Below are positions 21,759-31,946 of a DNA stretch of 64,000 nucleotides, one piece after another. Source of the DNA: Diphasiastrum complanatum. Its lineage: Eukaryota; Streptophyta; Lycopodiopsida; Lycopodiales; Lycopodiaceae. Location: the NCBI GenBank assembly GCA_029204225.1, contig CM055097.1:4601059-4665058 (forward strand), written 5' to 3'. Under the pieces are notes generated by a model that worked only from the letters and a program-made list of their open reading frames with translations, was not told the DNA's origin and did not search any database. Each line of letters begins with the position of its first letter. Position 1 is the first letter of the stretch. The translations under genes were made by a program, and so were the position numbers.

Positions 21759-23532
21759 TAAAAGTCCAATCTGGGAGAGGCCGAGATCAAGCAACCTCAA
21801 AATCTATCACCTTTTGTTATTGAAGACAATCAACATATGGAGGGGTCGAGATTTGAAGATGGAAGTCCTCAAATTTTCACTCCTAGAAGATCCATGAGGG
21901 AGAGATCTGAGCCTAAGAGGCTCACTTATGATGACAAAGGAAAACAAGTGGATCTTGATTCCACTTATGCTTATTTTGTTTCTCATGAGGAGCCCAAAGA
22001 TGTCCAAGAAACCTTGAATACCAAGGAGTGGTATGAGGACATGAAGATTGAATATGATGCCTTGATCACCAACCACACATGAGAGCTAGTGGATCCACCA
22101 CCTAACATGCACATCATTGGATGCAAGTGGGTGTTCAAGATCAAGTACAATCATGATGGCTCCATCAACAAGTAGAAGACAAGATTATGTGCTAAAGGCT
22201 TTGCACAAATATATGGCCTTGACTATGAAGAAAGCTTTGCTCCTGTAGCAAAGATGGTGACAATAAGAATCATAATCTCTCTTGCCTTATTTTTTAAGTG
22301 GAAATTGTATCAGCTTGATGTCTCCAACGCTTTTTTGAATGGCTATCTTGAGGAGGAGATATACATGGAACAACCTCAAGGATTCATCAAGGATAAATCT
22401 AAGGTGTGTTTGCTATTTAGAAGTCTTTATCACTTGAAGCAAGCACCTAGATCATGGTATTCAAGACTCAACAACTTTCTACTTTCATTAAGATTTGTGC
22501 TTAGTGACTATGATCCTTCTATGTACTTTAAAGTTTGATGGTAGTAATATTGTCATTCTTCTAATCTATGTAGATGACATTATTCTTAGTGGAAGTTGTT
22601 TGATGCTAGTTCAAGAAACTAAGGATGCATTAGGAGGAGAATTTAAAATGCAAGATCTAGGAGAGATCCATTACATTCTAGGCCTTGAGATTGATTTTCA
22701 TGAAGAGTATGCTTTTATTTGTCAATCTAGATATGTCTTTTCTATGTTGAGAAAATTCAATATGCAAAATTGTAAAGGCATAGATACTCCCATGGAGTAA
22801 CATGTAAAAGACCCTATTAAAGGTGATGAAAGATCCTTCGAGGACATCACACTTTATAGGAGTCTTATAGGCTCCTTAATTTGGCTTACTATCACTAGAC
22901 CCGATTTGAGCTATTGTGTGCACAAATTGAGTCAATTTATGCAAGATCCTAAGATCCAACATTGGAAGATGGCCAAGAGAGTTCTAAGATATGTATCTTC
23001 TACTCAAGATTATGGTTTATTGTACAAGAATGAAGATCTAATCATTGTTGGCTATTCGGATTCCGATTTCGCAAGTGATAAAATGGATCGAAAGTCCATT
23101 AATGCATATACTATTTTTCTTGGAGGCAATCTTGTGTCTTGGCTTTCAAAGAAGCAAGATACCATATCCCTATCTTCTTGTGAGGCCGAGTACAAAGCAC
23201 TCACTACAACAACTAAAGAGGTGCTTTGGATCAAGAGGTTAATCATGGAGCTAAAGTGTATCAAAGAGGATGATCTTCCCTTGATCAAGTGTGACAACAT
23301 ATCGGCCCAAGCTCTTGCAAACAATCCTATTTTTCATGCAAGAAGCAAGCATATAGAAGTGGCACACCATTTTGTAAGGGAAAAGCTCATTGGAGGTGAA
23401 ATCAACTTGGAACATGTCAATACATCTTCATGTATTGCTAATCTTTTCACAAAGCCACTTTGTAAAAGTACCTTCTCAAAGCATAGATCTAATCTTGGTC
23501 TTATCTCAAAATCGATGCTTGATCCACATTAG
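21759..23532 (+). pseudogene. Element C reverse transcriptase-RNase H
   Basis: The polyprotein frame continues through the integrase tail (TPRRSMRERSEPKRLTY) into RT. TGA at 22080-22082 and TAG at 22173-22175 replace Trp codons. One extra G near 22534 shifts the frame, after which the new frame carries the catalytic LLIYVDDIIL. TAA at 22798-22800 replaces Gln. RNase H follows with SDSDFASD, SSCEAEYKAL, CDNISAQ and HARSKHIE, ending at TAG 23530-23532. It would have copied element RNA into cDNA. Confidence 0.9.
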
Positions 23533-23550
23533 ATACATTTTTAGGAGGAG

Positions 23551-24163
23551 TGTCGAAATATTGGAAAAATCTATCTAATGTTGTAAGTAGGAGTCCTAAG
23601 AATGCCAAAGATGAATTGAGCTCTTTTGGCTTAGTAAAGAATCATCTTAGAATAAAATATTCAAGGTAGGTAGAAGTAGAAACTCGAGCTACCATAGGAA
23701 TTGCCATTTGTACTTTGCATGCCACATTAAATGCATGAAAATACTAGGTGGCACAATTAGACATATTGAGGTGGCTTGAAGAAGTCTAGATAGCTTGATA
23801 GGTGGATTCATAACTCCAATTCAACTCAAAGTAGGAGGAGAGTCCATGGATCTATATATATGTGATGTACTCTCATTGAGAAGATGATGATTTTTGTGTG
23901 TAATGCAAATTTGGAGACTAAGCTCTTTGTGCCCTCTCTCTCTACTTGAGTTTGTACATTCATATTCTCTCTATAGCCGAGTTGAGGAATTTATTGTACT
24001 TAGTTTCATATTTTGTTGATAGATCTTGGTTGTAACACAATAATATTTCTTGTATGATCAGCTTTCCTATTGTCAATCAATGCTAGTTTGATCTTTATGG
24101 TATTATTGGGCTTAGGAGATCAAAAGTACATGTGTAGGGCATCCCACACGTGTGAATTTAACA
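23551..24163 (+). repeat. 3' LTR of element C
   Basis: It begins TGTCGAAATATTGG (one T-to-C change from the 5' LTR) and ends GAATTTAACA followed by the GAGAT target duplication. It contains the TATATATATG element near 23853 and CACACGTGTG at 24145-24154. Confidence 0.92.
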
Positions 24164-24168
24164 GAGAT

Positions 24169-24946
24169 GGAGTTACCAATTGGTGTTGAATCCACTATGA
24201 TTCGTGAAGATGCATTTTTTGTGCCTAATCTCACTATGATTCTCATTAGTGTTGGCAAGGTGCTAGATGGTCATTTCCAAGTTGATTTTGGAAAAGATGT
24301 TTGCTTGGTTAAGAGGGATGGTGGTGTGGTAGCAAGTGGGACTAGATGTAGTTATGTTTTCAAGATTGATAGTAATCCTTGTGGAAGTGTGGCCAAGAGG
24401 AGATTGGATCATCTCAAGGAGGATAAGGCAAGTGATCTACCTCAATCTATGTTCCAAGATGGTAAGGCTCATGAAGATGGTGCTTTGGAAAAAGCACATG
24501 GGGAGTTATTGCCAAGGAGGTCTACTTCTCATCAATTCTCTTATCTTGTTCATTTGGATGATCTCATTTCTTCATGTAGAAGCAAAGATGGTGCCATTTC
24601 ATGTGACGTCTTATTTGAAGACTTCAATTGGAGGTATCTCTTGTCAATTCTGCTTGATATGAAGATTGCAATAGTTGATACTTTGGGGATCTTTAGATCC
24701 ATATGTTTTTTCAAAATTCCTTTGCATATAAGGAATAAGGAGGATCTCATTTAAATCAAGAGGATGGTGGTGGAATCCACAAATCTACCGAAAATCCAAG
24801 TGCATGATGGAGATTTGCCAAGGCTTGAGGAGGAGGCTTCTCAACACATGCTTCCAAGGAGATCTTCAAGAGGCAAGGCCGAGTCTTTGTGGCTCACAAT
24901 ACATGGCAAAGATGGGCAATTTTATATTGTCAAAGACCCCATATAG
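24169..24946 (+). pseudogene. Compressed copia PR/IN fragment, frame largely open
   Basis: An open frame (to TAA 24752-24754) carries diverged copia protease-to-integrase sequence: FFVPNLTMILISVGKVL, VDFGKDVCLVKRDGGVVASG, KASDLPQSM and HGELLPRRSTSHQFSYLVH. A second piece after 24764 has the integrase-RT linker RRSSRGKAESLWLT. The GAG-pre-IN zinc region and most of the integrase core are shortened by in-frame losses, and none of the catalytic triad is recognisable. The family differs from A to D. It was already decayed before element C inserted next to it. Confidence 0.65.
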
Positions 24947-26971
24947 GCACTTCAAAATATAAATCCTACCATGCTATATATTGTGGTACAATATACACAT
25001 CTATTTGGACATATAATTACATGGATCCAAGGATGATAATTCTCATTATTCAGCCTTTGATCACATTTGACGTTCTTCAAATTGAACTAGATATAACTCT
25101 TTTTTTAAATGCCATTATGGAGCTCATCAAAAGTTCAAGCACATACAATTCCAATAAAATGCTGTGTCATGTATTGATTTCAATAAAATTGATCAATCAA
25201 AACTAAGTCATGAATGGTTTTAACGTGTCACATTGTTGATGCTTGTGATGATTGTATCGGGTACATCTACGAAGTAAGGTTTTTCAATTGGCAATGCACA
25301 AATTGTCATGTATTGCTTGTGATGATTGTATTGGATACATCTACAAAGTAAGGTTTTTCAATTGGCAATGCACAAATGGTCGTGTATTGCATTTTATAGT
25401 GCAAATAACATGAAAACAAGGATATAATATCCACCACAAACAGCACATTTTAAATAATTCTAGAAATCAAAACTGATCATTGCCTTATCAAGCTTGCAAT
25501 CCTTCCAATCACCATGGAGGCTGGCCTATGCAAATTGGGAGGAGACTACCAAGGAAGATGTGCGATGTTGCACGCCTTAATAGACTCTTTTGTTTCATTC
25601 ATTCAATTGACAATGAATAAAAAGATTCGAACCTTTTTTTACAAATCTATTTTTTTTGTGTCAAGTGAGGAGGTCGATTCCAAACAAAGATAGATAAATG
25701 ATTGGGCAATTTGCCAATTTTGAATTTAAAAAAAAAACTTAGTAGCAATAATTCCAAGAAAAACAAGGCTACACATTAGGTCCTAATCAAGATGCACTAA
25801 GACTAATGCTAATTCTACAAGAAAAAATCGAGTTCTAAGTGGATCAAATATAGAAAAGAGAATTGCAAGTTCTTACTTGGGCCCATTTCATAATCACATC
25901 TCTTATGAAGAACCACACAGCCCACCCTTTCGGACACCTCTACATATTTATTGTCTCTTCATTGTAACTCAATATTCTTCCTGATTCTTAGCCTAGATCT
26001 TATACATGAATTTTTCTTTTGAAATGTTTTGTTGTTTTCACTTTTGGAGGTCCAAATCCAATCCCAAATCATGAATGATTCAACGATCTCATGGAAAAGG
26101 CTTTTCCTTTGTTGTTTTGTACTTGGGCACACACAACTGTCACAGTAATGAATATACGACTAACTGAGCAAAATTTTGTAGTAACACTTCATCCTTACCT
26201 CCCTCTCTATCTACTTGCTAATTTGTATGGACAACACCAAAAGTGTCAAGTTCCAAATGTAAATGAAGCTCTAACATAGATTGTACAATTGGTTCACATG
26301 GCAATAAATTAAGTCATTAAAGATAGAAACTTGACCCAAAAGTACAATGTCTCATTTGCACACAGACACAATAGACCTTGATAGCCAAGTAGAAATGACA
26401 AGATAGAAAAATCAAGAAACAATAAGATAAAAGTATCATTGAAAGAGCTTCAACGATAAATCCTTAAATTGGTGAGTATCTCATGTAAAAAAATTCATGG
26501 TCTTTTAGCTATGAATAATGATTCTGAATGTCAGCATCTAATATGATCCAACTATAAACATATCAAGCAACAAGATCTTGTTCTCTATCTAGAATCCAAA
26601 ACACTTGTGAAAGCAACTTGAGGTTTGGATGAACAACAATAGCGTTTACCGTCAAAATATATGTACTCCAAATATGATGTATGCACATATATGTAGCTCA
26701 TCGTCATGTAGGTGTCATTATTGTTATTTTCAAAATATTTGTTTGCGACAAGTGCTCCTTGAATTTTCTAAAAAGTGGAATGTTTTCTATGAGCACCTTT
26801 GAATAGAAAATTGAAACTTATTGGTATTTTCTAGATAAAAATTTCCACGTAGCTTCTTTTAACAAGATGTAAATAACTCAAACCTGCATCCATGAAATAT
26901 TTCACATTAAGGAGGTCAAAATCTAAACTAGCCACATTCTTAACTTGATTAAATTTACAAGTATGCACCCC

Positions 26972-26976
<5 letters not shown>
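24947..26976. other. AT-rich DNA, no gene recognised
   Basis: Apart from the tandem repeat at 25241-25388 I see no coding sequence. Short open frames (60-105 codons) lack any motif. Confidence 0.45.
25241..25388. repeat. Two-copy 74-bp tandem repeat
   Basis: Units 25241-25314 and 25315-25388 start GCTTGTGATGATTGTAT and are nearly identical (about five differences by eye). Confidence 0.9.

Positions 26977-27062
<86 letters not shown>
26977..27062. repeat. Compound microsatellite (TC)17(AC)26
   Basis: Uninterrupted TC from 26977 to 27010, then AC from 27011 to 27062. Confidence 0.98.
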
Positions 27063-27069
<7 letters not shown>

Positions 27070-29387
27070 TCATGGCTTGCTTAGTTTGTTGCTTATATAG
27101 TTAGCTAGTCTTCGTTGCTTTGACTATTTTAGTTTTGGTTTAAGTTGTGATGGAAAGAAGCAATTGATTAGAGTAAACATTTGTCATGGATTAATGCCAT
27201 GTATAGCCCTACATGGTCAAGTATGGCCATTTATTAAGTGGTTCTAGTTAGAGTACATCTACGTGTTCGTTTTACAGTTACATTACAATCTAAAGATGAT
27301 GGTAGAACTTTCTGATGGCTCCAATATTGAGGTGTAGGCTTGGAATTATAGGTAGCATGTGTAAGATGAATCCCAAAAGCATTGTGCAGGTTTGTACTAT
27401 CTCAAACAAGGTATATAAATGCCATTTATTGTAGTTGGAAAGGCTTGTTGGATTTCCTATGCTAAGTACTTATATCATGTAGTTTATGGTCACAATTGCA
27501 AGTTCAACGAAGTCATTTGTGTTGACAATGTGTGTACTATATCTTTTCTATGATTTTTTGTAGCATCTCCTAATAGTTAAGAGTAGTGAGGTGTTTGTAA
27601 AACAGTTTGAAATTTCTACGTTGTCTAGACGAGCATTTGGATCCATCATCTCTATAGCATTTCTAGCATGCTATGAAAGCATATGGTTGCTTGAAAGTCC
27701 AACATGGTACTATATCTCATGGTTAGATACACTTTCATGGGTTTCTAGTGAGCATTTAGGAGAAATTAGAGTCAAACTCGTTATTGGATTAGGGTGCCAA
27801 AAACATGTGTTGTACAATATTTATCCGGTATTTGTGTTTTTCCAAATACCTTGTGTGACGGTCTACCCTATCAACATGGTAGAACAATGTGTCTATCTCT
27901 CATGCTTTTCACTTGTCTGCAACAACTACCAAAGATGTTAAATGGAAGCTTGTGCCTAATTTGCTTGAAATTTGTGCATGTCTTACTCTTAATCATATGA
28001 TTTTGTTGGTTATCTATTATTGTGTAAGTGATTTTGGGAGAAGCCATGACTTACTACTTTTCTTTCCTTTTTGGAGGGCGAGGTGGGTTTGGCATTTGAA
28101 TTATAACAAAATTCCAAGCTAATTGCATGCATGTAATATCCTTTTCCATAATAATTCACCTTACAAAATGTTTTGATCAAACATAGTCCTATACTACTAC
28201 AATTTGACTTGATAAGAGATTTATTGGCTCCTTTTGTTAATACTACACCTATCTATGCCATGAATATGCTAAGTCTATTAGATAGGAGCTCCCGACAATA
28301 AGTTTTTATTTCAGAGTAAAAAAACATCATCCACCAATGCTAATGCCTATTTTCTATCAAGTTGAGGCAAATAGAGGTTGGAATGATGAGAGAAATTTTA
28401 ACAAGTTTTTTTCATTCTCACTCACTTGGCAAAGGACATTGATGGAGTCCATATCATTCATGACTATAATCACTTGAAACATAACGATAGAAGAATGAGA
28501 TTAATTGACATGATTAGGAAACAACATTGTTGGATTACAAGAGTAAATGAGTAAGTGATCCTTTGGTCTTAGCTTCAAAATGGACTTCCAATCCAGTTGC
28601 AGATTTTGCTTGGAAATATCTGGAGGGATCTGTACATTACGATAACAAACACCAGGCTCTCAACTATATTGGATAAGCATGTAGAACTAATAGATAAGAA
28701 TTCAAAGCTCTCCACATTATTTGTAAGTTGGATGACGTGAATTACGAATCCATAGTGGCGACTGGATAGAAGATTATGGCCATGGGCTTATCATCTCTTA
28801 ACATATGGAGGCTAATACTTTCCAATGAGAAGACTTTCAACTAAGGTTTATTTGGGTCACATGATAGGATTACCATAGTTGCATAGTAACATAGCCATAT
28901 ATAAAAAATTGACCATTCTTTAACTAGTGTTCAAAGCTTTACCTTTAACAATTAAAGTTTAGAACTCAAAACACATCTTATTTATAGGTAGAAAAGACCT
29001 ACTCCTCAAGTTTTAGCGCTACGTAAACTATTTTTTTATGGTTAGAACATCTACCTTCAATAATTGATTTCTAAGATTCTAATGGCATTGAAAATTGGAA
29101 TCAAATTGAAACATAGTGTAAAGTACTAGCAAAAAATTGTTAAGAAACATGAATTGCTCACAAATTTTAACCACTATGTTTGTCAATAGCAAGTTAACCA
29201 CTCAGATATTGGGGTTAGTAGTGTCAGCCCACGCTTCCCCACTAATACAGGTTGGAGATGGGCCAATATCTGCCAAGATCACACACAAAGAAGCATATTG
29301 TTGTTACAAAATTTTACAAAGGCTTCATAGATTTTACAAAATGATTTGTGTGCATGAGAAGTTGGAAAAAACACAACATATACTCAC
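27063..29387. other. Unassigned sequence, no gene recognised
   Basis: Several moderate open frames (for example 27591-27941, 116 codons) have no recognisable domain. The stretch 28560-28870 reads in part like decayed coding sequence (SNPVADFAWKYLEG) interrupted by stops, but I cannot assign a family. Confidence 0.4.
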
Positions 29388-29585
29388 ATTAAAACCCTCT
29401 GCACGCAAGCAACGTAAGTGAGCATCTATCAAGCTTTTGCAAGCATCAAGACCATGCTCTATAATGCACACATCTCGCAATCTCTTGATTTGTGGGCATG
29501 TACTGCATATATTTTTCTTTTTCTTTGATGTTGCTGCCACATCCTCTTGCTCCCTTGTAACTATGACAACTCTATCCATCGTCAT
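29388..29585 (-). CDS. COX17: COX17-like copper chaperone exon (partial)
   Basis: Cox17 delivers copper to the cytochrome c oxidase assembly factors in the mitochondrial intermembrane space. The frame from ATG 29585 has a Lys-rich segment (SKKKK). It then has a twin CX9C fold, CPQIKRLRDVC and CKSLIDAHLRC, with exact 9-residue spacing, and the plant-type C-terminus LRAEGFN. The copper-binding CCxC motif reads CSTC, so one of the paired cysteines is Ser. Directly after GFN comes GTGAGT, a consensus splice donor at 29387, so an intron and a tiny last exon are likely; reading through gives about 17 extra residues. The N-terminal sequence is unlike the usual short Pro-rich leader. It may be a diverged paralogue, a gene fragment, or a young pseudogene; neighbours give no help. 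Confidence 0.7.
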
Positions 29586-30999
29586 CCCTACATGAAGTCA
29601 ATATTAACCCTAATTAAAAAAGGCCTCACTCTAATACACTTTTGCATTGAACAATAACAAGTGTTCGACAAAGATGCAAAGTTGTTGAACTTTTTTTCTT
29701 CTTTAGGGACACCATGCGACAAGGAGGCCAAAATTACTAACTAAAAACCATTCATGATAAATTTACAAGGAAAAAAAACCAGACTCACAGTTACAGTTAG
29801 AAGTATAAAAACCAAGTAAGTAACAACCAAAGTTGATAAACCATGTAGCAGACATTAACATTTAGAACATCAAGCTCTCTAGAAGCCAACATGAACTGGG
29901 GATTAATTACAAAAACAAACATTATAAAATTTTATAATAATGTCATTTTTCTTGTCATAGACAATAGAAGATGAGGTTGTTTTGGACTAATGATGAGTTG
30001 CAAGTTTTTTTGCTAGACACAAAAAAGATTGATCATATAGGTACAAGTCCCCCCTCCCAAACAACGTGAACAATTGTGATGACCTCTCTCATAATATATG
30101 TTTCATTGCCCTTGAGAGCATTCGCAAGGACAAAAGGTGAAGGCACTAAAGAGCTCATCAAGCTTATACCCAATGATACTCCCCTCGCCAGTGTCAAGGA
30201 TGTTGAACATCTTATCATATAACATACCTCCTACTGTATAATGTATCTCTTACAATATCTTTCCTAAAGATTTAGCCAACATGTTTGTCCTATACTTCAC
30301 ACTATCGTACATGTGTGAGTTGTCATGTGTTATGCTCATTAACATAATAGCATATTAGCTATGAATCAAATTGATCGTTAAAAAGTCTTTGGGCACATTA
30401 GTTGGAACTATAAATTTTCCATGCAACTTAAGTACCTCCTTGTTTCCAAGAGTTATGGAAGCTTTCCTTTTGTCTACAAATTCTGGGAATCATTTAGAGG
30501 GTATATGATCTAGCATGTTCAAAGTCAACAATAGTATATGCTCTAACACATGTTTAACATCAATGGTGGTATCCATCAAAGTCGTCCCCTTTTGCCTTAG
30601 ATATTTTACTGTAGTAACAATATCACTTTTTGTTTAATCGAGAAAAAAGAAGAGATTTGCATTCCACTATTGAGTCAAGTATTGTCAATGTTTTGAGTCA
30701 AGTATTTGTTAATTACTTGCAAATTTCTCTATTTTTTATACTACAAAAGATAATACTATCACTAAAAGTTAAGATATCATATGGGTTCAAACAGAAAGCT
30801 TTGAAATCCAATGTGCTAATAATGGAACAATTATCTCCCCACTTTAGATTATCATCTTCGAGATAATATCCTTCATCTAGGGGGTCCTCCTCTTCACTGT
30901 AGAGAGAGAAAACCAATTTGACTCAAAATAGTGTAGAAATCTCAAACTCCAAAAACTCTTACTACAAATGGATTGACGCTCCTATATGTAGCTACTCGA
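29586..30999. other. Unassigned sequence, no gene recognised
   Basis: There are short open frames on both strands around 30030-30230 and 30630-30920. The acidic minus-strand frame near 30916-30840 (EEEDPLDEGYYLEDDN) could be a protein remnant, but no domain is recognised. Confidence 0.4.
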
Positions 31000-31420
31000 G
31001 GTAGAGGGGAGTGAAACATCATTGGACCCCTTCTTTTCCTCCTCAAAACCCTATTGGTTGAGTGACATATGAGCTCTTAATCTTAATTGGACCATTTTGA
31101 TAGATTCTAGCTTTTTGATTGGTCACTAACTCTCATGCCAACACACGTCACACACCAAATCTAAACTTAACAAATGTCATAAGCCTAACTTGGCTCGAGC
31201 TACATCACAACCTACTTTTGGCCTAATTACAACTTGCCATGTGTATTTGCCTATTTTGCCTCCAATGCAAAAAATGTCCTAATCAACATCAAACACTTGG
31301 CTAGATCTCTACTAAAAGCCTTGAGTATCCCTAACTCAACATAACTAAGATATTTTTGTCTATTTTCATGCTCCACAAGTGTGAGTTTTTCTCACAAACA
31401 AGAATTGCAAAATAAAAAAG
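31000..31420 (-). repeat. LTR-like fragment resembling 57.7-57.9 kb
   Basis: The minus strand carries words shared with the LTR-like block at 57.5-58.5 kb and the element D LTR (GTGATGTAGCTCGAG, then a GGTTAGGCTT-type word, then GGTCCAAT). The order is conserved but divergence is high, and boundaries are not determinable. Confidence 0.35.
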
Positions 31421-31946
31421 CTAGATTTTGCCAATTTTTCACAAGAAAAACAACTTCATGTTATAAATGTGAATTGTGATCTTGGCAACAAATTAGTGGG
31501 AATATAGATTTTTAACGAGCATAGAAAACAAGTGGATTGCCATAAAAGTGAGTGAGCATTTATGTGGTTTTATCATGTGATCATTTTCAAATTAGTTTTC
31601 ATGGAAAGGATTGAGCAATTAAGTAGCCAAAATACTAAATAAATTAAATAAATAGCCACTACAAATAGTAATTGTGATTTGAAAAGGCTGTCAATAAAAT
31701 GCATTTCCAAAATTTGAAACTGAAATAATATAGCATAATCAATACAAATAATTCTCATCCCATGTGTCTCTAATTTGCATAGTCGTCTTTGTGTAATACA
31801 AAAAGGAAAATAAAAATGTGAAAGCATTCCATATAGGTGGACACGTGGATTGAAATGAAATGATAATGGCAATGAATATTCATAAAGAGTCACATGCATG
31901 ATAGCACTTTGAAGACTTCAACAAGTAAAAGAGAGGCACGGTGAAT

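Larger units (their letters stand above)
18215..24163 (+). mobile_element. Copia element C, complete but inactive
   Basis: This is a full-length element flanked by the target duplication GAGAT (18210-18214 and 24164-24168). It has LTRs of 586 and 613 bp, a mutated primer-binding site, gag-PR-IN-RT-RNase H in one order, and a polypurine tract (TTAGGAGGAG, 23541-23550). It is broken by five nonsense codons and one 1-nt insertion but keeps all catalytic motifs. It inserted at the boundary between a minus-strand B-like fragment and a plus-strand copia fragment. Confidence 0.93.

Noticed and set aside
26831-27073. Minus-strand ORF with long CV and RE runs
   Set aside because: It is a direct translation of the (TC)n(AC)n microsatellite.
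27591-27941. A 116-codon plus-strand ORF with hydrophobic stretches
   Set aside because: No domain, no flanking gene structure, and biased AT-rich composition; most likely a chance frame.
31573-31899. A 108-codon minus-strand hydrophobic ORF
   Set aside because: Composition follows AT-rich DNA and no motif is recognisable.
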